Source: Selenomonadales bacterium (GTDB taxonomy: Bacteria > Bacillota > Negativicutes > Sporomusales > UBA7701). From it: a stretch of DNA of 64,000 nucleotides. Made by a program: the position numbers and the translations under genes. Positions 33,384-42,482 of the stretch are shown here, piece by piece. The first letter of the stretch is position 1. Every line of letters begins with the position of its first letter. The notes beneath the pieces were generated by a model, which saw only the letters and a list, made by a program, of their open reading frames with translations, made no database searches and was not told the origin of the DNA. The stretch spans positions 1 to 64,000 of the forward strand of contig JARKPR010000049.1 of NCBI GenBank assembly GCA_029975165.1, given 5' to 3'.

Positions 33384-33839
33384 TCATAGACGCACAAATT
33401 TGATATTGCTGACGTTCGCCAGTATGAACCCTTTATACACCGCATAATAATCCTCCGGCGTGCAGCCCGCGGGCAGGCCGGGACCGTCGGCGAAGCCGGC
33501 CCACAGGTCGACCCAGAAGGCGGGCGTCGGCCGGAAGAGATAGGTGTCGGTGACGAGGTGCAGGTCGTGGGCGAAGCGCAGGCCGGAATAGGCGGCGATC
33601 CGCGCGGTCACGGCGTTGCCGGGCGCGCCCGCCGGCTCGTCGGCGATGTCGTAGTCCACCCGCTTCTTCAGCGAGGCATACGGCCGGTGGCCGTTGTCCA
33701 GCTTGATATCCCAGGCCCGCTCCACCAGGCCGGCGTCGCTCAGGCGCCGGATATCGGCACGGCGGCCGACGACGAATACCTCCTCGTCGTCGATCACCAC
33801 CATGGCCACCGCCAGTTCGTCGGTCTTTATCATCGTCAT
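33384..33839 (-). CDS. Hypothetical protein, unrecognised
   Basis: A 151-residue cytoplasmic-looking protein with no membrane segment or known motif. It begins MTMIKTDELAVAMVVIDDEE and has aromatic-rich stretches such as LFRPTPAFWVDLWAGF and PEDYYAVYKGFILANV near the C-terminus. AAAGGTGG precedes the ATG, and codon use and GC bias resemble neighbours, so it is likely real. It stands alone between the nitroreductase terminator and rnpB. I do not recognise a family. Confidence 0.6.
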   Translation of the reverse strand: MTMIKTDELAVAMVVIDDEEVFVVGRRADIRRLSDAGLVERAWDIKLDNGHRPYASLKKRVDYDIADEPAGAPGNAVTARIAAYSGLRFAHDLHLVTDTYLFRPTPAFWVDLWAGFADGPGLPAGCTPEDYYAVYKGFILANVSNIKFVRL

Positions 33840-33917
33840 CCGTTTATGCCACCTTTGAAATAATTAACGAGATATTATCTTTCGTTATTGTGCCGCAAAG
33901 TCCCTGTCGAAAAACAC

Positions 33918-33949
33918 AAAAAACCCGCCGCGAAATCGCAGCGGGTTTT
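33918..33949 (-). terminator. rnpB terminator
   Basis: AAAACCCGC ... GCGGGTTTT hairpin. On the minus strand it ends in TTTTTTG, immediately 3' of the RNase P RNA. Confidence 0.9.
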
Positions 33950-33954
33950 GCCGA

Positions 33955-34325
33955 CCAGGTCCGGTGAGCAGTCGATAAGCCGAGTTCTGTCCCGCTTGCG
34001 CGGTGATGATCATTTATCTCGGCCGGCAGTTGCCTGCCGGCTCTAGCGACACTACCCGGAAGGATCAGCGGGCAACTTCATCTCTTCCCTATTCGGTCTT
34101 GCTCCAGGTGGGGTTTACCTAGCCAGCCAGTCGCCTGGCTGCTGGTGCGCTCTTACCGCACCGTTCCATCCTTACCCGGCGTCGCCGGGCGGTCTACATT
34201 TCTGCGGCACTGTCCCTGAGGTCGCCCTCGCTGGCCGTTAACCAGCACCCTGCCCTATGGAGCTCGGACTTTCCTCGCAGGCCTTGCGGCCTGCGCGATC
34301 ATCTTTCATACTCACGGACCTGTTC
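33955..34325 (-). ncRNA. rnpB: RNase P RNA, bacterial class A
   Basis: On the minus strand the conserved 5' core GAGGAAAGTCCGAGCTCC and GGGCAGGGTGCTGG, the GAAATGTAGACC region, the AGGTAAACCCC and AAGACCGAATAGGG joints and the 3' ATAAATGATCATC are all present. P1 is formed by CAGGTCCGTGAG (near 34311-34323) with CTCACCGGACCTG (33957-33969). Length about 370 nt. It processes tRNA 5' ends. It has its own promoter overlapping the end of thiE. Confidence 0.95.
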
Positions 34326-34341
34326 AATTGTCTGGACTAAT

Positions 34342-34370
34342 AATATACCACACCGCAGACCGGCCGTCAA
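34342..34370 (-). promoter_or_regulatory. SigmaA promoter of rnpB
   Basis: TTGACG, 17-base spacer, TATATT. The -35 box overlaps the last codons of thiE. Confidence 0.85.
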
Positions 34371-35041
34371 GACTTCGGTCCGGCGGTATTTTCCGCCATT
34401 TTGGCGCGCAGGGAGGCCACCATGGCGGGGATATCGGCCGCGCCGACGATTTCCGACACCAGGGCGATCATCCTCGCCCCCCGCCGGCTCACCTCGCCGA
34501 TGTTGTCCCCTTTAACGCCGCCGATGGCGACGAACGGCAGGCCGATATGCCCGGCCGCATACTCCACGAGGACGAGGCCGACAGGCGCGGCGGCGTCCTT
34601 TTTCGTGCCGGTCGCAAACACGGGGCCGACGCCGATATAGTCGATCACCCCGGCCAGCTTTTCGGCGGCCCGGGCCTGCTCCGCCGAATGGGTGGAGAAG
34701 CCGATGACCATATCCGGGCCGACCAGCTCGCGCACCTTGGCGGGCGGCAGGTCGTCCTGGCCGATGTGGACGCCATCGGCGCCAACCGCCATCCCCAGGT
34801 CGACGTGGTCGTTGACGATGAAGGTCGCCCCCGCCTCGCGGGTCAGGGCGGCGATGGCCAGGCACTCCTCGTACATCTGGCGGGCGGACTTGTTTTTCTC
34901 GCGGTACTGGATGACCTTGAGGCCGGCGGCCAGCATCTGCCGCACCGATTCTACGCTGCCGCGGCCGCGGGCGAATTCGTCGGCGGTGATGCCGTAAATG
35001 CCGCCGGCGAGGAAATTGGCCATACCGGAACGATGCTCCAT
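34367..35041 (-). CDS. thiE: Thiamine phosphate synthase
   Basis: A 224-residue TIM-barrel enzyme that couples HMP-pyrophosphate and thiazole phosphate. Motifs: VIQYREKNKSARQMYEECLA, FIVNDHVDLGMAVGADGVHI, GQDDLPPAKVREL, the phosphate loop YIGVGPVFATGTKKD and VAIGGVKGDN. ATG 35041 follows GGGAGG with 8-base spacing; ATG 35023 is an alternative. No other thi gene and no TPP riboswitch are next to it. A well-formed promoter (35092-35120) and a leader hairpin lie upstream. Confidence 0.93.
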   Translation of the reverse strand: MEHRSGMANFLAGGIYGITADEFARGRGSVESVRQMLAAGLKVIQYREKNKSARQMYEECLAIAALTREAGATFIVNDHVDLGMAVGADGVHIGQDDLPPAKVRELVGPDMVIGFSTHSAEQARAAEKLAGVIDYIGVGPVFATGTKKDAAAPVGLVLVEYAAGHIGLPFVAIGGVKGDNIGEVSRRGARMIALVSEIVGAADIPAMVASLRAKMAENTAGPKS

Positions 35042-35057
35042 TGTTCCCGCCTCCCTC

Positions 35058-35078
35058 AGTGCCCGTTGGGCGGGCACT
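35058..35078 (-). promoter_or_regulatory. Leader hairpin upstream of the thiE ribosome-binding site
   Basis: AGTGCCCG-5-CGGGCACT, an 8-bp perfect stem ending 2-3 bases before GAGGGAGG. It lies within the thiE 5' leader and could modulate translation or stability. Confidence 0.45.
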
Positions 35079-35091
35079 TGCAAACACAAAT

Positions 35092-35120
35092 ATTCTACCG
35101 CGTATCAGAAAAACCGTCAA
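35092..35120 (-). promoter_or_regulatory. SigmaA promoter of thiE
   Basis: TTGACG, 17-base spacer, TAGAAT on the minus strand, about 50 bases before the start codon. Confidence 0.8.
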
Positions 35121-35129
35121 CCTTATACG

Positions 35130-35251
35130 CAGGGGTCTAGGAAGCTCCAGATACAAGGCGCACCGGAGGCTGACACCGGAAGCGTACACGGGACGTACGC
35201 TGAGGATGGCAGCCGAGGAGCAACGCAGTAGATGGACTTCCTAGGCCCCTG
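35130..35251. repeat. Intergenic inverted-repeat element, copy A (full length)
   Basis: Outer arms CAGGGG-TCTAGGAAG and CTTCCTAGG-CCCCTG enclose about 90 bases that include CAAGGCGCACCGGAG, AGCGTAC/GTACGCT and GAGGAGCAACGC. The same internal blocks occur in opposite orientation in the 62.1-62.3 kb element. It fills the space between the thiE promoter and the end of the zinc-ribbon gene and could fold as one long hairpin. No coding capacity is seen. Confidence 0.7.
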
Positions 35252-35256
35252 CCCCC

Positions 35257-35958
35257 TTATTCAAACAAAAGCATACGGCCGCAGTTGTCGCAATGGACGA
35301 TCTTCGTCTGCGCCTTGCCCGCCTGGCTGGTGGGCAGGCTCCGCCGGCAGCCGCCGCAAATGCCGCCCGTCACTTTGGCCACCGGCTGGGGCAGCCGGCG
35401 GGCGAGGTCCCGGAACTGGCCGAGCAGCGGCGGGGCGATGCGGGCGGCCAAATCCCGGCAACCCTCCTCCAGGGCGGCGATCTCGGCATCGCTGCGGGCC
35501 GCTACCTGGGCCGCGTGCTGCTGTTTTTCGGCGTGGAGGCGCTTCTTGTTCTGCAGCCCGGCCTCCGCGCCGGCCACCCTGGCGGCCAGCCGCTCGCACT
35601 CCTCGAGGCCGGCGACGGCGTCGTTCTCGCGCTGGCCGATCTCGCGGCGGAGAGACTCGCACCGCGCCCGCACCTGTTCGATCTCCTTGATGTTGGTGAT
35701 TTCGCCGCCGTAAAGCTTCTTCTCCAGGTCCTGGCACTGCCCGGTAAGCGCGGCCAGGTCCCGCTCCCGCGCCGCGCACGCCCGCTCCAGGCCGGCCAGC
35801 TGCTCGCGGTCGGCGGCCAGCCCCTGCATGAGCAGGCGAATCTCCTGCCACAGCAGGCGCACCTCCTCGACGTCGATCTTCGCCTTGCGGGCCGCCGCCA
35901 CCCGCTTCTGCTGTTCCATGCCCTGCAGTTCGACGAGCATGCGCAGCTGGTCCTTCAT
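35257..35958 (-). CDS. Coiled-coil protein with C-terminal C4 zinc ribbon
   Basis: A 233-residue protein. Residues 1-170 are an almost continuous coiled coil (Glu/Arg/Ala/Leu-rich, for example LRREIGQRENDAVAGLEECE). A C4 zinc ribbon follows, GGICGGCRRSLP ... IVHCDNCGRMLLFE (CxxC-x(n)-CxxC). This architecture is widespread next to nif3-like genes in Firmicutes, and the same arrangement is seen here. It is thought to bind nucleic acid or partner proteins; the exact function is uncertain. ATG 35958 follows AAAAAGGAGGG. Confidence 0.82.
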   Translation of the reverse strand: MKDQLRMLVELQGMEQQKRVAAARKAKIDVEEVRLLWQEIRLLMQGLAADREQLAGLERACAARERDLAALTGQCQDLEKKLYGGEITNIKEIEQVRARCESLRREIGQRENDAVAGLEECERLAARVAGAEAGLQNKKRLHAEKQQHAAQVAARSDAEIAALEEGCRDLAARIAPPLLGQFRDLARRLPQPVAKVTGGICGGCRRSLPTSQAGKAQTKIVHCDNCGRMLLFE

Positions 35959-36014
35959 CGCCTTCCCTCCTTTTTCCGGTGCCGCCGACAGAAAAGACAG
36001 GCCCCCGGCCTGTC

Positions 36015-37133
36015 TCACCAAAAGCGGAAAATATCCCGCGATATAGCATCGGTCTTCACGGTTACGTCCCAGCCTTCCGCAACGACGCAGGCCGTGAGGT
36101 GGCCCGCCACCGCTTCGACGGCCGGGCGCTCGGTCGCGTAGTGGCCGGCGTCGACCATCGTTAAACCTACGGCCGCCGCTTCCAGCGCCTCGTGGTATTT
36201 GACGTCGCCGGTCACGAGCACGTCGGCCCCGGCGGCGGCCGCCGCCTTAAACAGGTCGCCGCCGCTGCCGCCGCATACCGCCACCGTCGCCACCGGCCGC
36301 TGCTCGGGTCCGCATACCCTTACATGCCGGAGGGCCAGCGCCGTCTTCACCCGGCCCACGAACGCATCCAGAGGTTCGACGGCGGGCAGGCGGCCCACCC
36401 GCCCCAGCCCGATGGCCCGGCCGGGGTTTTCGAGGGCGTAGAGGTCGTAGGCCACCTCTTCGTAAGGGTGGGCCTTGAGCATGGCATCAATCACCCCGGC
36501 GGCGAGCTTTTCCGGCAGGATGGTCTCCAGCCGGCATTCGGCCGCGTACTCCAGCTTGCCCTGCTCGCCGATGAACGGCTGCGTGCCGGCCAGCGGCAGG
36601 AAGGTGCCGGTGCCGGGCGTCTGGAACGTACAGTGGCTGTAGTTGCCGATATGGCCGGCCCCGGCGGCGGCGACCGCCTGCCGCACGGCCTCGACATGGC
36701 CCTCCGGCACGAACACGGCCAGCTTGAGCAGCTTCTCCCGGCCTTCGGCCGCGAGCGGCCGCACGGCGGCCAGCCCCAGGCGGGCGGCGAGGATATCGTT
36801 CACCCCGCCGTCGGCAAGGTCGAGGTTCGTATGGGCGGCGTACACGGCGATGCCGGCCTTGAGCAGCGCGGCCAGCGTCCTGCCGGGCGGCGCGTCGGTG
36901 CGGACGGCAGTCAGCCCCTTGAAGATCGGCGGATGGTGGGCGACGATCATATCGACCCCGGCGGCTGCGGCCGCCTCCGCCACCTGCGGCGTCACGTCCA
37001 GGGCCACGAGCAGCGCGGACACCTCCTGCTCGGGGCTGCCGACCAGCAGGCCGACGTTGTCCCAGCCGGCGGCCAGGCTCGGCGGTGCCAGCCTCTCCAT
37101 AGCCGCCATTATCGTCCGGCACTTCACAGACAT
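36015..37133 (-). CDS. Nif3-like dinuclear metal-centre protein
   Basis: A 372-residue NIF3/YqfO-family protein. Metal-binding motifs: MIVAHHPPIFKGL (His pair) in the N-terminal half, YAAHTNLDLADGGVND, and GDVKYHEALEAA with VDAGHYATE in the C-terminal half. A YqfO-type insert (about 130-230) lies between the halves, giving the long form. Often annotated as a GTP cyclohydrolase I type 2 homologue; the real substrate is uncertain. The start overlaps the trmK end by 10 bases and has GGAGG within trmK. Confidence 0.9.
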   Translation of the reverse strand: MSVKCRTIMAAMERLAPPSLAAGWDNVGLLVGSPEQEVSALLVALDVTPQVAEAAAAAGVDMIVAHHPPIFKGLTAVRTDAPPGRTLAALLKAGIAVYAAHTNLDLADGGVNDILAARLGLAAVRPLAAEGREKLLKLAVFVPEGHVEAVRQAVAAAGAGHIGNYSHCTFQTPGTGTFLPLAGTQPFIGEQGKLEYAAECRLETILPEKLAAGVIDAMLKAHPYEEVAYDLYALENPGRAIGLGRVGRLPAVEPLDAFVGRVKTALALRHVRVCGPEQRPVATVAVCGGSGGDLFKAAAAAGADVLVTGDVKYHEALEAAAVGLTMVDAGHYATERPAVEAVAGHLTACVVAEGWDVTVKTDAISRDIFRFW

Positions 37134-37813
37134 GCCAGTTTATCCTCCAGTTGGGCGATTTTCGTTGCGTACTCCCGGTACTTGGGCGAACGGACCGCCT
37201 GGGGGCTGGCGGCCATCTCCGCCGCTACCCGCCTGGCCTGGGCCAGCAGCGCCGCCACGTGGCCTTTGAGCAGCGGATGGCGCCGCGCCCACAGTAGCGG
37301 ACCGATATCGTACAGGATGGGCTCGTATTCCTTTGCCGTCCCCGGCGCGGCGGCAATAACCTCGTACAGCCGGCCGTCTTCTTCAACAAGCGCCTCGGCC
37401 GCCAGCCGCCAGCCGGCCGTCGCCAGCCAGCGGCGGACGAGGCCGGCCCCCTGCATCGGCTGAAGGACGAGGCAGGACAGCGCCGCCGTCACCTCCGGCC
37501 TGGCGGCGAGAATCTCGACGATCGTCGCCCCGCCCATGCCGGCGATGACGGCCGTATCGACCTCGCCGGGAGCCAGCACGGCCAGCCCGTCGCCGAAGCG
37601 GAGGTCGATGCGGTCGGCGAGGCCGACCCCGGCCAGCGCCTCGGCCGCCGAGCGGAACGGCCCCTCGTGGACTTCGCCGGCCACTGCCGACGGCACGATG
37701 CCCTCGGTCACGAGATACACGGGCAGATAGGCGTGATCGGTGCCGATGTCGGCCAGGCGGCCGCCGGGCGGCACCAGGGCCGCGATCGTCGCCAGCCGTT
37801 TGCTGAGTTTCAC
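37124..37813 (-). CDS. trmK: tRNA (adenine(22)-N1)-methyltransferase TrmK
   Basis: A 229-residue SAM-dependent methyltransferase. It has the TrmK signature MKLSKRLATIAALVPPGGRL, motif ADIGTDHAYLPVYLV, and AVIAGMGGATIVEIL followed by LVLQPMQGAGLVRRWL. It methylates A22 of tRNAs. The start is a GTG with GGTGGAGG directly upstream. Coupled to the Nif3-like gene, as in Bacillus yqfN-yqfO. Confidence 0.9.
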   Translation of the reverse strand: MKLSKRLATIAALVPPGGRLADIGTDHAYLPVYLVTEGIVPSAVAGEVHEGPFRSAAEALAGVGLADRIDLRFGDGLAVLAPGEVDTAVIAGMGGATIVEILAARPEVTAALSCLVLQPMQGAGLVRRWLATAGWRLAAEALVEEDGRLYEVIAAAPGTAKEYEPILYDIGPLLWARRHPLLKGHVAALLAQARRVAAEMAASPQAVRSPKYREYATKIAQLEDKLACL

Positions 37814-37869
37814 GCCTCCACCCCCTTGGCGTTATTATTTCGCTTCCATGGAGAAAAATTCCTGCCCCC

Positions 37870-38418
37870 CTAACCCTTGAGGGAGAAACGGGCGAGCGGC
37901 GTGTAAACCCGCCGGCGATCGCGCTCTTCGCTGAGGATGAGGGCGCACTCGCGCACCGTGAACGGCGTCCCGTCCACGCTGTAGGCGCTCCAGGGCGGCG
38001 CGCCGGGAGCGAGCGCCACGTCCTGCGCCAGGGTGACATGCGGCCGCCACGGCCGCCCCTCCGCCGGGAAACCGAACGGGGCGAGGGCCTGCTCCACCTT
38101 GCCCTGCAACCGCTGCAGCCGCTCCAGGTCGCCGGCGACGGCCGCCCACACCGTGCGGATGGGGCTGCCGGACCCGAACTGGCCCAACCGCCCGAGGCCC
38201 AGGGCGAAAGGAGCCTCGGCGGCGGCGATCGCGGTCAGCGGCGGCGTCAGCAGCGCCACGTCGGCCGCCGGCACCTCGCCGAGGAATTTGAGCGTAAGAT
38301 GGAAATTCTCCCGCCGCTTGAAGCGGCCCCGCTGGCTGTGGCCGCGCAGCTCGGCCTGCACGGCCTCCAGGGCGGCGACAATCCTTTCCGGGAACTCGAT
38401 GCCGACGAACAGGCGCAT
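37870..38418 (-). CDS. thpR: RNA 2',3'-cyclic phosphodiesterase (2H family, ThpR/LigT)
   Basis: A 182-residue 2H phosphoesterase. The two HxTx catalytic motifs are HLTLKF (after RRENF) and HVTLAQ (after GRPWRP). It begins MRLFVGIEFPERIVAALEAV. Family members open 2',3'-cyclic phosphates on RNA ends. It precedes trmK in the same direction, consistent with a tRNA/RNA-processing group. The 38419-38541 gap holds the tRNA terminator. Confidence 0.9.
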   Translation of the reverse strand: MRLFVGIEFPERIVAALEAVQAELRGHSQRGRFKRRENFHLTLKFLGEVPAADVALLTPPLTAIAAAEAPFALGLGRLGQFGSGSPIRTVWAAVAGDLERLQRLQGKVEQALAPFGFPAEGRPWRPHVTLAQDVALAPGAPPWSAYSVDGTPFTVRECALILSEERDRRRVYTPLARFSLKG

Positions 38419-38507
38419 TTATCTCCCCCCTGAATAATTGTCGTTCCTTATTATTTTGACACCCGCCGGCTTTTTCCTATTATTGCCTCGCCACTACGCC
38501 GGCAAGC

Positions 38508-38539
38508 AAAAAACGCGAAGCGCATGCTTCGCGTTTTTT
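38508..38539 (-). terminator. Terminator of the tRNA operon
   Basis: AAAAAACGCGAAGC, GCAT loop region, GCTTCGCGTTTTTT. Just 3' of tRNA-Glu on the minus strand and symmetrical enough to act both ways. Confidence 0.9.
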
Positions 38540-38541
38540 AA

Positions 38542-38616
38542 TGGTGACCCGTAGGGGATTCGAACCCCTGTTCTCGCCGTGAAAGGGCGGTGTCTTAACC
38601 ACTTGACCAACGGGCC
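38542..38616 (-). tRNA. tRNA-Glu (TTC)
   Basis: 75 nt with encoded CCA. Acceptor arms GGCCCGT/ACGGGTC. Anticodon loop CTTTCAC gives TTC. T-arm AGGGGTTCGAATCCCCT. Confidence 0.95.
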
Positions 38617-38630
38617 AAAATGTATTGAAT

Positions 38631-38705
38631 TGGTGGGCCCACCTGGGATCGAACCAGGGACCGGCCGGTTATGAGCCGGCTGCTCTACCGCTGAGCTATA
38701 GGCCC
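38631..38705 (-). tRNA. tRNA with CAT anticodon (elongator Met or Ile2)
   Basis: 75 nt with encoded CCA. Acceptor GGGCCTA/TGGGCCC. The anticodon loop CTCATAA gives CAT. Acceptor pairing at position 1 rules out the initiator form. Met and lysidine-modified Ile2 cannot be told apart by eye. Confidence 0.9.
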
Positions 38706-38755
38706 CGAAGACATATAAAACAGGTTTTCCGAAGAAGACCTGCCTCTAGTAGAAA

Positions 38756-38830
38756 TGGCTCCTCGAGTAGGACTCGAACCTACAACCACCCGGTTAACAG
38801 CCGGGTGCTCTACCATTGAGCTATCGAGGA
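38756..38830 (-). tRNA. tRNA-Asn (GTT)
   Basis: 75 nt with encoded CCA. Acceptor TCCTCGA/TCGAGGA. Anticodon loop CTGTTAA gives GTT. T-loop GTTCGAGTC. First gene of the three-tRNA operon. Confidence 0.95.
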
Positions 38831-38849
38831 GTGTGCACCGACAAAATAT

Positions 38850-38878
38850 ATTATAAGACAGGGCTCCCTCGCCGTCAA
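38850..38878 (-). promoter_or_regulatory. SigmaA promoter of the tRNA operon
   Basis: TTGACG, 17-base spacer, TATAAT, about 20 bases upstream of the tRNA-Asn 5' end. Confidence 0.85.
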
Positions 38879-38911
38879 GCTATTATGGACAATCTTTCTC
38901 TAGTAATTAAT

Positions 38912-38933
38912 GGGGCGGCCTGACGGCCGCCCC
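38912..38933 (-). terminator. Hairpin after rpoD
   Basis: GGGGCGGCC-4-GGCCGCCCC, then ATTAATTACT on the minus strand. Strong stem, weak U-tract. Confidence 0.6.
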
Positions 38934-38947
38934 GTAAAGCCTTTATC

Positions 38948-40057
<1,110 letters not shown>

Positions 40058-40105
40058 TGTACTCCCCTCCTCCCAAGGCATTCCCCGGACAAGGCATGGC
40101 GCGTA

Positions 40106-41905
40106 TCATGCTCGATACATTTTGCTGATTTCATCTTTTATTCGCTGACTTTCGGCTAATTCCTGCCGACAGTTGCGTTCGTCCCCCAAACGTAAAAATT
40201 CCTCCGCCCGCTGGCTGTGATGCATGATTAGCGGCTCAAGGCGGGCGATCCGGATGATCCGGATATAATCGTCGACCATGCGAGAAATGTCGCTGAGCTG
40301 GATCTCCATTACCATAATATTCGACAGCTCGGTGGCTGCTGCCTCCGGCAGTTCCAGGGCCAGACCGTCGGCGGCGGGACTTTTTCCCATATTATACGCA
40401 GTAAACAGTGAATTGATTATCGTTTTCCGCTCGCCGCCCTGAATATCTTCACCGTCCAGTTGCGCCTGGACGTAAGGGATGACCGCGTTGTCCTCCAGCA
40501 TGAGGCGGATGAGCTGGCGCTCGGCGGCCACCGACCTGGGCGCCGGCCGCTGCGATAAGCCCAACATGGTACTATTCTGCCCGCGGTTGACATTTTTATC
40601 CTTTTGCTGGGTTTTGCGCACCTCCCGCCGGATATCCTCCTCATGGATGCCGAGCGTCTGGGACAGCAGGCGGATATGCTCGTTGACCTCGGCGAGGTCG
40701 GGGGCCTCGGCCAACGCCGGGATGGCCTGGGCGAGGACAGCCATCTTGCCGGAGGCGCCGCTGTGGTCGTTGGCCGCCAGCGCCTGGCTCACCTGGTAGG
40801 CGAGCAGGGCCGGCGCCTGATCGACAAGGGTGCGGAAAGCGTCGGCGCCGTGCTTCCGGATATACTCGTCGGGGTCCTTGCCGTCGGGCACGGTAACGAC
40901 CCGGACGGCGATCCCCAGGGAGCGGACGGTGGCCAGCGCTCTCAGCGTAGCGTTCTGGCCGGCGGCGTCGCTGTCGTAGGCGAAGTAGATCTCGCCGGCG
41001 TGGCGGGCCAGCTGCCTGGCCTGCTCGGGGGTGAAAGCGGTGCCCAGCGAGGCGACCGCGTTCGTGATACCGCTCTTGTGGAGGGCGATCAGGTCCATAT
41101 ACCCTTCGACAACAATCGCCCGGCCGGCCTGTTTGATGGCCTGGTAGGCGAGATCGAAGCCGTACAGGACATGGCGCTTGTTGAACAGCGGCGTCTCGGC
41201 GGTGTTGAGGTACTTGGGCTGGCTGCCGTCCGTAACCCGGCCGCCGAAGCCCACCACCCGGCCCCGGGCGTCGGCGATGGGGAACATGATCCGGTCGCGG
41301 AAGCGGTCGTACACACCGTCGCCCGACGACTTGGCCACCGCCAGGCCGGCTTTCGCCAGCGTCTCGGCGGTGAAGCCGCGGCCGGTCAACGCTGCCGTCA
41401 GCTTATCCCAGGCCCTGGGGGCGTAGCCCAGGCGGAAAGTGGCGATCGTCGCCCCGTCGATGCCCCGGGATTCGAGGTACTCCCTGGCCGCCTTGCCGTA
41501 GTTCGTCTTGGTGAGACAGGCGTGGAAAAAATCGCCCGCCATGGCGTTGGCCCTTAGGAGGCCGGCCATCTCCCGTTCCACCTGCCGGTCGTGTTCGGAC
41601 TTCTCCTTCTCCGGCACGGGGATGTTCATTTTCTCCGCCAGCTTCTTGACCGCTTCCATGAACGTGAGGTTTTCGAGCTTCATGAGGAAATTGAAAACAT
41701 TGCCGCCCGTCTGGCACCCGAAGCAATAAAAAAAACCTTTGTCCGGCGTCACAGAGAAGGACGGCGTCTTTTCATGGTGGAACGGGCAGCAGCCCCAGTA
41801 GTTCTTCCCCCGTTTCTTCAGCGGTACGTATTCGGAGATGATCCCGACTATATCGCTCTGGGAGCGCAGCTTGTCGATAAAGTCGTCGTAGCTGGCATCT
41901 TTCAT
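40106..41905 (-). CDS. dnaG: DNA primase
   Basis: A 599-residue primase. The N-terminal zinc finger is CCPFHHEKTPSFSVTPDKGF followed by FYCFGCQTGG (CHC2 type). The core has RGRVVGFGGRVTDGSQPKYL, the TOPRIM motif VVEGYMDLIALHKSG and the acidic FAYDSDAAGQNA. The C-terminal ~150 residues form the DnaB-interacting domain. AAGGTGAGG precedes the ATG. It is probably cotranscribed with rpoD from the promoter at 41971-41998. Confidence 0.97.
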   Translation of the reverse strand: MKDASYDDFIDKLRSQSDIVGIISEYVPLKKRGKNYWGCCPFHHEKTPSFSVTPDKGFFYCFGCQTGGNVFNFLMKLENLTFMEAVKKLAEKMNIPVPEKEKSEHDRQVEREMAGLLRANAMAGDFFHACLTKTNYGKAAREYLESRGIDGATIATFRLGYAPRAWDKLTAALTGRGFTAETLAKAGLAVAKSSGDGVYDRFRDRIMFPIADARGRVVGFGGRVTDGSQPKYLNTAETPLFNKRHVLYGFDLAYQAIKQAGRAIVVEGYMDLIALHKSGITNAVASLGTAFTPEQARQLARHAGEIYFAYDSDAAGQNATLRALATVRSLGIAVRVVTVPDGKDPDEYIRKHGADAFRTLVDQAPALLAYQVSQALAANDHSGASGKMAVLAQAIPALAEAPDLAEVNEHIRLLSQTLGIHEEDIRREVRKTQQKDKNVNRGQNSTMLGLSQRPAPRSVAAERQLIRLMLEDNAVIPYVQAQLDGEDIQGGERKTIINSLFTAYNMGKSPAADGLALELPEAAATELSNIMVMEIQLSDISRMVDDYIRIIRIARLEPLIMHHSQRAEEFLRLGDERNCRQELAESQRIKDEISKMYRA

Positions 41906-41970
41906 AGAACCTCACCTTCGCGCCCCTGGACCGATAAAGCGACTGCGGCCGTCCGGCCTTACGGAGACTT

Positions 41971-41998
41971 ATTATCTTTTTGCACTATTACTATTCAA
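41971..41998 (-). promoter_or_regulatory. Candidate sigmaA promoter of dnaG-rpoD
   Basis: TTGAAT, 16-base spacer, GATAAT on the minus strand in an AT-rich gap, about 65 bases before the dnaG ATG. Confidence 0.6.
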
Positions 41999-42057
41999 GA
42001 CAAAGGAGAAATATCCTCTTTTCCCCCTTGACAAAGGGAATGAATTTTGATAAGCAT

Positions 42058-42080
42058 AAAAAATCGGAGCCGAAGCTCCG
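42058..42080 (-). terminator. Terminator with UUCG tetraloop
   Basis: CGGAGC-TTCG-GCTCCG on the minus strand, followed by ATTTTTTA. It ends the HD/zinc-ribbon transcript upstream of dnaG. Confidence 0.9.
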
Positions 42081-42096
42081 GGATGTAATAACCATA

Positions 42097-42134
42097 GGCC
42101 GTCCAGAAGTGCCCAGATGCTCTTATCAACGGCC
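42097..42134. repeat. Shrunken intergenic repeat, copy B
   Basis: GGCCGTCCAGAAGTGCCCAG joined to ATGC, then TCTTATCAACGGCC. Only the outer ends of the repeat family remain, with the middle missing. It overlaps the last three codons and the stop of the zinc-ribbon gene, to which it contributes the TGA. Confidence 0.5.
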
Positions 42135-42482
42135 GGCCTTTCGCGGCGAGGCCATGATCACCGAGTCGCCGATCAGCTGGCTGCCCGGCCAGGGAACATG
42201 GCGGAAAATCTCGTCCTGGCTGTTCTCGTCGCGGTACGTCTTGTCGCTCAGCATCTTGCGGTAGTGGATGAACGCCCCCCGGCGGCCGCATTCCGGGCAG
42301 TAGGTGTTGTCGGCCCGGTGGCGGTTGGCCTTCCAGGAAAAGAGGTTGAAGTGCAGCCCGCAGTTCTGGCAGATAAACCCGTTGACAAAGACCCCTTCCC
42401 GCTGGCTCTCGCTGATCCCGGCCGGAGGATTCTTCAGCCCGGTCTTCGGTTCAGCCTCGTCATGCGGTATATCCGCTTTCAT
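42126..42482 (-). CDS. Small zinc-ribbon protein, unknown function
   Basis: A 118-residue protein with a C4 zinc ribbon: GFICQNCGLHFNLFSWKANR, then NTYCPECGRRGAF. No other domain. The ATG at 42482 follows AAGGGGGAG and overlaps the end of the HD gene by 23 bases, so the two are coupled. The final residues (KAGR) and the stop are encoded inside the copy B repeat, which suggests the original C-terminus was changed by the insertion. I do not recognise a named family. Confidence 0.7.
   Translation of the reverse strand: MKADIPHDEAEPKTGLKNPPAGISESQREGVFVNGFICQNCGLHFNLFSWKANRHRADNTYCPECGRRGAFIHYRKMLSDKTYRDENSQDEIFRHVPWPGSQLIGDSVIMASPRKAGR

Noticed and set aside
35042-35129. TPP riboswitch upstream of thiE
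   Set aside because: The leader is only about 50 bases after the promoter and has a simple hairpin, without the CTGAGA and ACCTGA-type boxes.
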